Source of the DNA: JABDIP01 sp965250245
Lineage (GTDB): Bacteria; Pseudomonadota; Alphaproteobacteria; DSM-16000; Inquilinaceae
Length of the DNA: 64,000 nt
Direction: 5' to 3'
Assembly: GCA_965250245.1 (NCBI GenBank)
Contig: OZ252296.1
Coordinates: 3,472,001-3,536,000 of the forward strand
Each line of letters starts with the position of its first letter. Within the stretch, counting starts at the first letter, position 1. Positions 55,019-63,368 of this stretch are shown here, one piece after another. Below the pieces are notes generated by a model that did no database searches, had not been told where the DNA came from, and was given only the letters and a program-made list of their open reading frames with translations. The translations under genes and the position numbers were made by a program.

Positions 55019-56056
55019 ATGCGCGCGGCAATCGTTCGAGAGTTCAACGAGGACCTGTCCATTGAGGAGGTGGCCGAGCCGGCCTGCCCCGACAATGGCG
55101 TCGTCCTGGAGGTGGCGGCCTGCGGCGTGTGCCGGTCGGACCATCACGGCTGGTCGGGTGAACACCCGAAGGTCAGGAACGGATCGATCCTGGGCCATGA
55201 GTATTGCGGCACGGTCGTGGAGGCCGGGAGTCGGGCGAAGCACAAGGTCGGCGACCGGCTGATCGCGCCGTTCATCCTGGCCTGCGGCGATTGCCCGGCC
55301 TGCCGCTCGGGTGTCTCGAACACGTGCCGGGATCAGATCGCACCCGGATTCACCGCGCCCGGGGCCTATGCGCAATACGTGGCGGTTCCCTTCGACCACA
55401 ATCTCGCGCCTTTGCCCGAGCGCCTGTCGCCGGCGCTGGCCGCCGGGCTCGGCTGCCGGGTGACCACGTCGTGGCACGCGTTGACCGACCGGGCGGCGGT
55501 GAAGGCCGGGGAATGGGTGGCGATCCACGGCACCGGCGGGATCGGGCTCGCCGCCGTGCTGCTGGCGAAGGCGCTCGGGGCGCAGGTGGTCGTCGTCGAC
55601 GTCGTTCCGGACAAGCTTGAGAACGCCCGTCGGCTCGGCGCCGACGCGGCGGTCGACGCCAGCGACGGTCATGCGGCCGAGGCGATCCGCGAGATCACCG
55701 GCGGCGGCGCCCAGGTCTCCATCGAAGCGCTGGGCATCGAGGTCACGACCAACGCCTCCATCGAGTGCCTGGCCCCGCTCGGCCGGCATGTTCAGGTCGG
55801 CATGCCGGTGGGCAAGACGGCGCGCATGGAGATCAACATGAACGCCGTCTACATGAACAATCTGGCGCTGTTCGGAACGCGCGGCATGCCGGCGTGGAAA
55901 TTCCCCTCGATCCTGAGTCTCGTGGAGCGTGGCGCGGTCGACCTCAGCCCTCTGGTGGCACGGGAGGTCCCGCTGTCCGGCGCGAGCGCGGAGCTCAAGG
56001 CGATGAACGGCCCGACGCCGCCTGGCACCGCGGTGATCACGGATTTCGCGGGTTAG
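55019..56056 (+). CDS. Zinc-dependent alcohol dehydrogenase family protein
   Basis: A 345-residue medium-chain dehydrogenase. CGVCRSDHHGW and GHEYCGTV supply catalytic zinc ligands, CGDCPACRSGVSNTC the structural zinc cysteines, and GTGGIGLAAVLLAKALGAQV the NAD fold. It oxidises an alcohol, possibly through an aldehyde, upstream of formate dehydrogenase, but glutathione-type formaldehyde dehydrogenase features are not evident. The ATG at 55019 follows GCAGGA. Confidence 0.87.
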   Translation: MRAAIVREFNEDLSIEEVAEPACPDNGVVLEVAACGVCRSDHHGWSGEHPKVRNGSILGHEYCGTVVEAGSRAKHKVGDRLIAPFILACGDCPACRSGVSNTCRDQIAPGFTAPGAYAQYVAVPFDHNLAPLPERLSPALAAGLGCRVTTSWHALTDRAAVKAGEWVAIHGTGGIGLAAVLLAKALGAQVVVVDVVPDKLENARRLGADAAVDASDGHAAEAIREITGGGAQVSIEALGIEVTTNASIECLAPLGRHVQVGMPVGKTARMEINMNAVYMNNLALFGTRGMPAWKFPSILSLVERGAVDLSPLVAREVPLSGASAELKAMNGPTPPGTAVITDFAG

Positions 56057-56142
56057 GCGCCGTTTCGGCAACGGCGTCGCGCAGAAAATCGGGCAAACCG
56101 CGATGCCAAGGCTCGCCGACACGTCATTTGGAGATAAGTAAA

Positions 56143-56172
56143 TTGCCGTGTAATCTGTCACAAAATTATAAG
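56143..56172 (+). promoter_or_regulatory. Likely sigma-70 promoter of the formate dehydrogenase alpha gene
   Basis: TTGCCG (56143-56148), 18 bases, TATAAG (56167-56172), in an AT-rich gap before the ATG at 56243. Four of six and five of six consensus matches. Confidence 0.5.
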
Positions 56173-56242
56173 TGCTATTGACCGGCCCCCGACCGACCCG
56201 ATAGAGGCGACGGCTGATGCCGGCGACAGCGGGTTAGGAAGA

Positions 56243-59002
56243 ATGACGGAGCCGATCCGATTCACCTTGGATGGCCGCGAGGTCGAGGCCGCGCCTGACG
56301 AGACGATCTGGCAGGTCGCCACGCGTCTGGGCACCGAGATTCCGCATCTGTGTCACCGCCCCGAGCCCGGCTATCGCCCGGACGGCAATTGCCGCGCCTG
56401 CATGGTCGAGATCGAGGGCGAGCGGGTGTTGGCCGCGTCCTGCATCCGCAAGCCGCGCGAAGGCATGGTGGTGCATGCCGGCTCCGAACGGGCCTTCAAG
56501 GCGCGGGAGATGGTGTTCGAGCTTCTGGTCGCCGACCAGCCGGCGCGGGCGACCAGCCACGACCCGGACAGCGCGTTCTGGAGTTGGGCCGACAAGGCCG
56601 GGGTCGAAGGCTCCCGGTTCCCGGCCAGCGCCGATATCCCCGCGCCGGACGGCAGCCATCCGGCGATGGCGGTGAACCTGGACGCCTGCATCCACTGCAA
56701 TCTCTGTGTGCGGGCCTGCCGCGAGGTGCAGGTCAACGACGTGATCGGCATGGCGGCGCGCGGCGGCGAGGCCAGCATCGTCTTCGACTTCGACGACCCG
56801 ATGGGCAATTCCACCTGCGTCGCCTGCGGCGAATGCGTGCAGGCCTGCCCGACCGGTGCGCTGATGCCCTCCTCCCTGCTGAACGAGGCCGGCGAGAAGG
56901 TGAACACGCCCGACCGCACCGTCGACAGCCTGTGCCCCTATTGCGGCGTCGGTTGCCAGGTGCGGTTCCAGATCCAGGACAACCGGATTCTCTACGTGGA
57001 GGGCCGCGACGGGCCGTCGAACGGAAACCGTCTCTGCGTGAAGGGCCGGTTCGGCTTCGACTACGTCGCCCATCCGCATCGCCTGACCAAGCCGCTGGTC
57101 CGCCTGGACGACGCGCCAAAGGCGTTCGACGACACGGTCGACCCGGCCAACCCCTACACCCATTTCCGCGAGGCGAGCTGGGAAGAGGCGCTGGATCGTG
57201 CGGCGGAGGGGCTTTCGCGCATCCGCGACCGCGACGGGCCTGCGGCCCTGGCCGGCTTCGGCTCGGCCAAGGGGTCGAACGAGGAGGCCTACCTGTTCCA
57301 GAAGCTGGTGCGCACCGGCTTCGGCACCAACAATGTCGACCACTGCACACGGCTCTGCCACGCCTCCTCCGTCGCCGCGCTGATGGAGACCATCGGCTCC
57401 GGCGCGGTGACCGCCCCCGTGGCGGAATGCCGCAACGCCGAGGTCATCTTCGTCATCGGCGCCAACCCAACGGTCAACCATCCGGTCGCGGCCACCTACC
57501 TGAAGAACGCCGCCAAGCGCGGCGCCACCCTGATCGTCGCCGACCCGCGCGGCCAGTCGCTCTCGCGGCATGCGACGCACATGTTGCAGTTCCGGCCCGG
57601 CGCCGACGTGGCGCTGCTGAACGCGATCATGCATGTGATCGTCGAGGAGGACCTCGCCGACCGGCAGTACATCGCCGGGTTCACGGAGAATTTCGATGCG
57701 CTGACCGAGACCGTCGCCGGCTTCGCGCCTGAGCAGATGGAAGAGGTCTGCGGCATCGACGCCGCCACCATCCGCACCGTGGCGCGCACCTTCGCCCGCG
57801 CCCGTTCCGCGATGATCTTCTGGGGCATGGGGATCAGCCAGCACGTGCATGGCACCGACAATGCCCGCTGCCTGATCTCGCTGGCGCTGATGACCGGCCA
57901 GGTCGGCCGCCCCGGTACCGGCCTGCACCCGCTGCGCGGCCAGAACAACGTGCAGGGGGCGTCGGATTCCGGCCTCATTCCGATGGTATTTCCCGACTAC
58001 CAGTCGGTCGAGGCGGATGCCGTCCGGGAACGGTTCGAGGATCTGTGGGGGACAAATCTCGATCCGCACCGGGGTCTCACCGTGGTCGAGATCATGAACG
58101 CCGCCTATGACGGCCGGATCAAGGGCATGTACATCATGGGGGAAAATCCGGCCATGTCGGATCCGGACCTGCAGCATGCCAGGACCGGAATGGCACGGCT
58201 GGAGCATCTGGTGGTGCAGGACATCTTCCTGACCGAGACGGCGTTCCACGCCGACGTGGTCCTGCCGGCCTCCGCCTTCCCGGAGAAGGACGGCACCTTC
58301 ACCAACACCGACCGGCGGGTGCAGTTGGGCCGCAAGGCGCTGGATTGCCCCGGCGACGCGCGCCAGGACTGGTGGATCATCCAGGAGATCGCCGGCCGCA
58401 TGGGGCTCGACTGGCAATACGGGCACCCGCGCGACGTGTTCGCCGAGCTGAAGCAGGCGATGTCCTCGATCAACGGCATCACCTGGGACCGGTTGGAGCG
58501 CGAGCACGCGGTCACCTATCCGGTCGAGCGCGAGGACCAGCCGGGCACCGAGGTGATGTTCGGCGACGGCTTCCCGACTGCCAGCGGCCGCGGCAAGTTC
58601 GTGCCGGCCGAGCTGGTGCCGCCGGCGGAGGAGCCGGATGACGACTACCCGATGATCCTGACCACGGGCCGGATGCTGGAGCACTGGCACACCGGCGCCA
58701 TGACCCGCCGGGCGACCATGCTGGATGCCATCGAGCCGGAGGCGGTGGCCTATCTGTCGCCCCGGGATCTGGGCCGCATGGGCCTGGAGCCGGGATCGCG
58801 GGTCCGCGTGGAGACGCGGCGCGGCGGCATCGAATTGCTGGCGCGCAGCGATCGCGACGTGCCGGCGGGCGTGGTCTTCATCCCGTTCTGCTTTACCGAG
58901 GCGGCGGCGAACCTGCTGACCAATCCGCAGCTCGACCCGTTCGGAAAGATCCCCGAGTTCAAGTATTGCGCCGCGCGAGTAACCATGGGAGTGCAGGCAT
59001 GA
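56243..59002 (+). CDS. NAD-dependent formate dehydrogenase alpha subunit
   Basis: A 919-residue molybdopterin enzyme that oxidises formate to CO2. The [2Fe-2S] ferredoxin domain has Cys37, 50, 53 and 67. Two [4Fe-4S] sites follow: CIHCNLCVRAC (about 149) and CVACGECVQACP (about 192). The catalytic part starts with CPYCGVGC (about 231), and the molybdenum ligand is C372 in DHCTRLCHAS; no selenocysteine codon is used. There is no signal peptide, so it is cytoplasmic, as expected with the fused subunit at 49267. The family is FdsA/FdhF-like. The last bases overlap the ankyrin gene (ATGA). Confidence 0.92.
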   Translation: MTEPIRFTLDGREVEAAPDETIWQVATRLGTEIPHLCHRPEPGYRPDGNCRACMVEIEGERVLAASCIRKPREGMVVHAGSERAFKAREMVFELLVADQPARATSHDPDSAFWSWADKAGVEGSRFPASADIPAPDGSHPAMAVNLDACIHCNLCVRACREVQVNDVIGMAARGGEASIVFDFDDPMGNSTCVACGECVQACPTGALMPSSLLNEAGEKVNTPDRTVDSLCPYCGVGCQVRFQIQDNRILYVEGRDGPSNGNRLCVKGRFGFDYVAHPHRLTKPLVRLDDAPKAFDDTVDPANPYTHFREASWEEALDRAAEGLSRIRDRDGPAALAGFGSAKGSNEEAYLFQKLVRTGFGTNNVDHCTRLCHASSVAALMETIGSGAVTAPVAECRNAEVIFVIGANPTVNHPVAATYLKNAAKRGATLIVADPRGQSLSRHATHMLQFRPGADVALLNAIMHVIVEEDLADRQYIAGFTENFDALTETVAGFAPEQMEEVCGIDAATIRTVARTFARARSAMIFWGMGISQHVHGTDNARCLISLALMTGQVGRPGTGLHPLRGQNNVQGASDSGLIPMVFPDYQSVEADAVRERFEDLWGTNLDPHRGLTVVEIMNAAYDGRIKGMYIMGENPAMSDPDLQHARTGMARLEHLVVQDIFLTETAFHADVVLPASAFPEKDGTFTNTDRRVQLGRKALDCPGDARQDWWIIQEIAGRMGLDWQYGHPRDVFAELKQAMSSINGITWDRLEREHAVTYPVEREDQPGTEVMFGDGFPTASGRGKFVPAELVPPAEEPDDDYPMILTTGRMLEHWHTGAMTRRATMLDAIEPEAVAYLSPRDLGRMGLEPGSRVRVETRRGGIELLARSDRDVPAGVVFIPFCFTEAAANLLTNPQLDPFGKIPEFKYCAARVTMGVQA

Positions 59003-60141
59003 AAGCCGGACTCAAGCCCCTGATCGCGCTGGTCGCGTTCGCCGTCGCCGGTTGCGCCACATCGGACGGATCGCATCCGGTCGCGGAAGACGACATTGCT
59101 GGGCGCGCCTTGATCGCGGCCGCCGAACAGGGCCGTGCAGACGTCGCGCGCTTCGCCATCCAGCAGGGCGCCGATGTCGATGTGCGCGACGCCGATCGCG
59201 GACGCACACCGCTGATGCTGGCGGCGGAGCGCGGCGATCTGGATGTGATGGCGGTGCTGCTGAACGCAGGCGCGGATGTGGACGCGCAATCGGAGGACAA
59301 TTGGACGGCGCTGATCCACGCCGTCTCGCAAGGCGAAATCGACGCGGTCAACCTGCTGCTGGGCGCCGAGGCGGATACCGAGCTTCGCGAGGACCGGTAC
59401 GGCTTCACGCCGCTGCTGATCGCCTCGCTGCTGGCCCGCACCGACGCCATCGCGGCGCTGCTGAACGGCGGCGCGGATATCGGGGCCCGCGACCGGGCGC
59501 ATGAGGCGACGGCGGTCGTCCTGGCGGCCGGCAGCCGCGATCAGGAAGCGACCCAGGCGGTGGCCGAACTGCTGGTCCGCGGCGCCGATCCCAACAGCGG
59601 GGCGGACCGATCGATCACGCCGCTGATGGCGGCGACGGGTTCCGGCAACAGCCCGGTGATGGACCTGCTGCTGGCGGAAGGCGCCGACCCGAACATCCGC
59701 GCCCGCGCCGACGGGCAGACGGCGCTGGGAATCGCCGCCAGCGAGGGACGCCTGGACGAGGCCGAGACCCTGCTGCGCGCCGGCGCCGATCCGAACCTGC
59801 GCGCCGTCCATGGCGAGCCGCCCCTTCTGCTGGCGGTCGCCGACGGACATGTGGAGGTGGCCGAACTGCTGCTGCTGACCGGGGCGAACATCGATGCCAG
59901 CGCCGAGCGCGACGGCTCCACGGCCCTGATCCTGGCAGCCGAGCGCGGCGACGTGCCGATGGTGGACCTGCTGCTGTCCTCCGGCGCCAACGTCTACGCC
60001 ACCGCCCATAGCGGGCTGACCGCCCGGCTGGCGGCCCAGCGCCGCGAGCATGGCGATGTGGTGCGGCTGCTGGACGCGGTGCTGCTGCAATCCGGCCCGG
60101 CCATCGACGAGGGGGCCCTACCCGAGCCGACCAGCCAGTAG
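58999..60141 (+). CDS. Ankyrin-repeat lipoprotein
   Basis: A 380-residue protein with a lipoprotein signal (LIALVAFAVAGC, acylated Cys about 18), then about ten ankyrin repeats such as GRTPLMLAAERGDLDVMAVL and DGSTALILAAERGDVPMVDL. It should be anchored to a membrane facing the periplasm. Its ATG overlaps the formate dehydrogenase stop, so it is translated from the same messenger, an unexpected partner for a cytoplasmic enzyme. The role is unknown. Confidence 0.85.
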   Translation: MKAGLKPLIALVAFAVAGCATSDGSHPVAEDDIAGRALIAAAEQGRADVARFAIQQGADVDVRDADRGRTPLMLAAERGDLDVMAVLLNAGADVDAQSEDNWTALIHAVSQGEIDAVNLLLGAEADTELREDRYGFTPLLIASLLARTDAIAALLNGGADIGARDRAHEATAVVLAAGSRDQEATQAVAELLVRGADPNSGADRSITPLMAATGSGNSPVMDLLLAEGADPNIRARADGQTALGIAASEGRLDEAETLLRAGADPNLRAVHGEPPLLLAVADGHVEVAELLLLTGANIDASAERDGSTALILAAERGDVPMVDLLLSSGANVYATAHSGLTARLAAQRREHGDVVRLLDAVLLQSGPAIDEGALPEPTSQ

Positions 60142-60189
60142 CAGGTTCGTGCCTTCGCCGTAGCCTTGGATGGCCGGTCGTCTTCCTCG

Positions 60190-60831
60190 CTACCGCTGTG
60201 AGTCCGTGTCGGGCAATGCCTGGAAATGCCGTTCGGCCGCCGCCAGATCCTCGGGGCGGTTGGCATTGAAGAACGGGTCCACCGGAGCATCGTCGAACGG
60301 CACATGCACCAGGCGATGCCGCGCGGTCCAGACATCGACCTTCCGGGTTCCCTCCTCCACCATCGCCCGCCTCAGATCCTCGCGCAAAGCCAGCGGCCAC
60401 AGGCCGAAGACCGGATGCGCCCGGCCGCGAGACTCTGCGCATGCCAGATCGGCGCCGTCCGAGACCGCTGAAGCGGCAAGCCGGTCGGCCAGATCGGCCG
60501 GCAGGAAGGGTGCGTCGCAGGCGAAGCTGACCAGATGGGTGCAGTCCTCCAGGGTCTCCGCCGCCCAGTCCAGGCCGGCCAGCACGCCGGCAAGCGGCCC
60601 GGCGAAGCCTTCGATGCTGTCCGCCACCACAGGCAGCCCGTAATCCGCGAACCGTGCCGGATCGCCATTGGCGTTCAACGCCAGCGCGCCGACCTGCGGC
60701 GCGGCACGCTCGATCACGTGGTCCAGGATCGGCCGGCCGGCCAGCAGCCGCAGCCCCTTGTCGCCGCCGCCCATGCGGCGAGCCAGCCCGCCGGCCAGGA
60801 TGATCCCGGCAATCCGTGCGGTATCGACCAT
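60190..60831 (-). CDS. mobA: Molybdenum cofactor guanylyltransferase MobA
   Basis: A 213-residue nucleotidyltransferase that adds GMP to molybdopterin, making the bis-MGD cofactor of formate dehydrogenase. The motif ILAGGLARRMGGGDKGLRLL, FACDAPFLPADL and FFNANRPEDL are diagnostic. The ATG at 60831 is used; an upstream extension has no homology. It follows the unknown gene at 60833 almost without a gap, in an operon with fdhD. Confidence 0.93.
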   Translation of the reverse strand: MVDTARIAGIILAGGLARRMGGGDKGLRLLAGRPILDHVIERAAPQVGALALNANGDPARFADYGLPVVADSIEGFAGPLAGVLAGLDWAAETLEDCTHLVSFACDAPFLPADLADRLAASAVSDGADLACAESRGRAHPVFGLWPLALREDLRRAMVEEGTRKVDVWTARHRLVHVPFDDAPVDPFFNANRPEDLAAAERHFQALPDTDSQR

Positions 60832-60832
60832 G

Positions 60833-61324
60833 TCAGCGGGCCGGGCCTTCGGAGGCGGTATCGTTGAGGGCCTCCTCGCCGGCCGTGACAAGTCTCAGCA
60901 GTTCCTCATAGGAGAGTTCGACCCGGGCATAGTCCGGCAAGTTCTCCAATGGCTCCTCACCGGCCAGGCGCTTGAGCCGTTTCAGCTCGAACCCGGCGAT
61001 CTCGTTGCTCTCGGCACGACCAAACAGCAGGCTCTTGAACTTGCGCCAAAACGCCGGGGCCGCCCGCTCGCGCTCAAGAATCCGGAGTCGATTGCGCATG
61101 GATATCAGGAAGGCCTCATCTTCCAAGGCGCCCATCAGCTGGCCATGGAGCCGCACACCGAAACCGTAATTCCCCGTCCGACCCGGGTCTCGCTCACGCT
61201 CAAGCAGCTCCTCCGCCCAGGACCGCTCCTCGTGCGGGCGCACAACGCTCGGCTCCCGCTTCTTGTCCGTGCGGAGATTGGGGAACCTGAGTGGTGGACG
61301 CGGACGCGGACTACGCGGGATCAT
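60833..61324 (-). CDS. Unrecognised protein in the fdhD-mobA operon
   Basis: A 163-residue, highly charged protein. Residues 52-95 contain GFGVRLHGQLMGALEDEAFL and RNRLRILERERAAPAFW; residues 110-150 hold a leucine-rich helix (FELKRLKRLAGEEPLENLP). I do not recognise a family. It overlaps the fdhD end by 14 bases and ends two bases before the mobA start, so it is made together with both. A role in formate dehydrogenase maturation is inferred only from position. Confidence 0.65.
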   Translation of the reverse strand: MIPRSPRPRPPLRFPNLRTDKKREPSVVRPHEERSWAEELLERERDPGRTGNYGFGVRLHGQLMGALEDEAFLISMRNRLRILERERAAPAFWRKFKSLLFGRAESNEIAGFELKRLKRLAGEEPLENLPDYARVELSYEELLRLVTAGEEALNDTASEGPAR

Positions 61325-62192
61325 CGGCCAGGCTCGCCTTGCGCTGCAGGTGGCGGCCCTCGTCGGGCACCGCTTTGGGGTCGGCGTCGAAGACCAGCCG
61401 GTCCTCGCCGGCCAGGGCCAGGAAGCGCTTGCCCTTGGCGCGGCCGACCAGGGTCAGCCCGGCCTGGCGGGCCAGCTGCACGCCCCAGGCGGTGAAGCCG
61501 GAGCGCGAGACCAGGATCGGGATGCCCATCTGCACCGTCTTGATGACCATCTCGCTGGTCAGCCGGCCGGTGGTGTAGAAGATCTTGTCGCCGGGCGCGA
61601 CGCCGTGCCGGTACATGTAGCCGGCGATCTTGTCGACGGCGTTGTGGCGGCCGACATCCTCCATGTAGACCAGCGGGCGGTCGCCCTGGCACAGCACGCA
61701 GCCATGGATGGCGCCGGCGGTCAGGTACAGGCTGGGCGCGGTGTTGATCTTCTTGGAGAGCGCGTAGAGCCAGGAGGTATGCAGCCTGGCGTCCTTCGGC
61801 AGGTTCGCCTGCTCGAAGCTCTCCATCACATCGCCGAAGACCGTGCCCTGGGCACAGCCGGAGGTCAGGGTCTTCTTCTTCAGCTTCTCCTCGAAATCGG
61901 TTTCGTGCTCGGTGCGCACGACGACCGTCTCGATGTCCTCGTCGTAGTCGACCGCGACCACGTCGTCCTCGGGCCGCAGCATGTTCTGGTTCAGCAGATA
62001 GCCGATGGCGAGATAGTCCGGATGGTCGGCGATCGTCATCATGGTGACGATCTCGCGGCCATTGAGGAACAGGGTCAGCGGCCGTTCTACGGTCACCGAC
62101 GCCGCGACCGACCGGCCGTCCTGGTCGATGCCCTGGACCCGCTCGGTCAGCCGCGGATCCTCCGGATCGGGCCGGACCTCGAATTCCTTCAT
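61311..62192 (-). CDS. fdhD: Formate dehydrogenase accessory sulfurtransferase FdhD
   Basis: A 293-residue protein that passes sulfur to the formate dehydrogenase molybdenum cofactor. LTLFLNGREIVTMMTIADHP, YLAIGYLLNQNMLRPEDDV, MEDVGRHNAVDKIAGYM and SRSGFTAWGVQLARQAGLTL are typical. The conserved C-x-x-C of E. coli FdhD (C121, C124) is reduced to one cysteine, TSGCAQGT. The ATG at 62192 has GGGGA upstream; ATG 62213 is possible. It is divergent from moaA. Confidence 0.92.
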   Translation of the reverse strand: MKEFEVRPDPEDPRLTERVQGIDQDGRSVAASVTVERPLTLFLNGREIVTMMTIADHPDYLAIGYLLNQNMLRPEDDVVAVDYDEDIETVVVRTEHETDFEEKLKKKTLTSGCAQGTVFGDVMESFEQANLPKDARLHTSWLYALSKKINTAPSLYLTAGAIHGCVLCQGDRPLVYMEDVGRHNAVDKIAGYMYRHGVAPGDKIFYTTGRLTSEMVIKTVQMGIPILVSRSGFTAWGVQLARQAGLTLVGRAKGKRFLALAGEDRLVFDADPKAVPDEGRHLQRKASLADDPA

Positions 62193-62248
62193 CTGCGCCG
62201 TCCCCAAGGCCATACGGTGTTTGTGGGCGATTTCGCCGCCGACCGCCC

Positions 62249-62254
62249 TATAAT
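62249..62254 (+). promoter_or_regulatory. Perfect -10 hexamer upstream of moaA
   Basis: TATAAT at 62249-62254, 51 bases before the moaA ATG. No good -35 hexamer is at the right distance. A palindrome GGCGA-TT-TCGCC lies just upstream at 62226-62237 and could be an activator site. Confidence 0.35.
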
Positions 62255-62304
62255 AGAGGTCGGACGCCTTCGACACGAAGAAAAGGCCAAATCGGGCATC
62301 GACC

Positions 62305-63324
62305 ATGGAAAGCGCCATCGCCACCCAGCCGCTGATCGACCCCTTCGGGCGGGCGATCACCTATCTGCGCGTCTCGGTGACGGACCGCTGCGACTTCCGC
62401 TGCGTCTATTGCATGGCCGAAGAGATGACCTTCCTGCCGAAGAAGGAGCTGCTGACGCTGGAGGAGCTCGACCGGCTGTGCAGCGCCTTCATCCGCCAGG
62501 GCGTGCGCAAGCTGCGCCTGACCGGCGGCGAGCCGCTGGTGCGGCGCGGCATCATGGGGCTGATCGAGAGCCTGTCGCGGCATCTGGATAGCGGCGCCCT
62601 GGACGAGCTGACCCTGACCACCAATGGCAGCCAGCTCGCCAAATACGCCGAGCAGCTCCATGCCTGCGGCGTACGGCGGGTGAACGTGTCGCTGGATACG
62701 CTGGACCCGGACAAGTTCCTGGAGATCACCCGCTGGGGCCGGTTCGATCGGGTCATGGGCGGGCTGGAGGCGGCCAAGCGGGCCGGGCTGCAGGTCAAGA
62801 TCAACGTGGTGGCGCTGAAGGGCGTCAACGACGAGGAGCTGTCGGAGATGGTCGCCTGGTGCGGCCGCGAGGGCCACGACATGACCATCATCGAGGTCAT
62901 GCCGATGGGCGATATCGGCGGCGAGACCCGGGTCGACCAGTATCTGCCGCTGTCGCTGGTCCGCGCCCGGCTGGCCCGGGACTGGACCCTCACCGAGCTC
63001 GACTATTCCTCCGGCGGGCCGGCGCGCTATGTCCGGGTGGAGGAAACCGGCCGCAAGCTCGGCTTCATCACCCCGCTGACCCATAATTTCTGCGAGAGCT
63101 GCAACCGCGTGCGCATCACCTGCACCGGCCAGCTCTACATGTGCCTGGGCCAGGACGACGACGCCGATCTGCGGGCGCCCCTACGGGCCAGCGAGGCCGA
63201 CGACCTGCTGGACGACGCCATCGCCGAGGCCATCGGCCGCAAGCCCAAGGGCCACGACTTCATCATCGACCGCCGCCACACCGGGCCGGCGGTGGCCCGG
63301 CATATGAGCGTGACCGGGGGCTGA
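62305..63324 (+). CDS. moaA: GTP 3',8-cyclase MoaA
   Basis: A 339-residue radical-SAM enzyme catalysing the first step of molybdenum cofactor synthesis. The radical-SAM cysteines are C29, C33 and C36 in CDFRCVYCM; the second cluster is held by FCESCNRVRITCTGQLYMC, and the protein ends in GG, the catalytic C-terminus used with MoaC. LRLTGGEPLVRRG is the SAM-binding motif. It is divergent from fdhD. Confidence 0.95.
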   Translation: MESAIATQPLIDPFGRAITYLRVSVTDRCDFRCVYCMAEEMTFLPKKELLTLEELDRLCSAFIRQGVRKLRLTGGEPLVRRGIMGLIESLSRHLDSGALDELTLTTNGSQLAKYAEQLHACGVRRVNVSLDTLDPDKFLEITRWGRFDRVMGGLEAAKRAGLQVKINVVALKGVNDEELSEMVAWCGREGHDMTIIEVMPMGDIGGETRVDQYLPLSLVRARLARDWTLTELDYSSGGPARYVRVEETGRKLGFITPLTHNFCESCNRVRITCTGQLYMCLGQDDDADLRAPLRASEADDLLDDAIAEAIGRKPKGHDFIIDRRHTGPAVARHMSVTGG

Positions 63325-63368
63325 TCCGACCGAAAGCCTGACCTGACGCTTATTGGGATGGCGCTCCG

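Noticed and set aside
57350..57362. Selenocysteine in formate dehydrogenase
   Set aside because: The molybdenum ligand codon at 57356-57358 is TGC (Cys), with no in-frame TGA and no need for a SECIS element.
56234..58690. An 818-codon open frame opposite the formate dehydrogenase alpha gene
   Set aside because: Antisense shadow; the plus-strand product has all iron-sulfur and molybdenum motifs.
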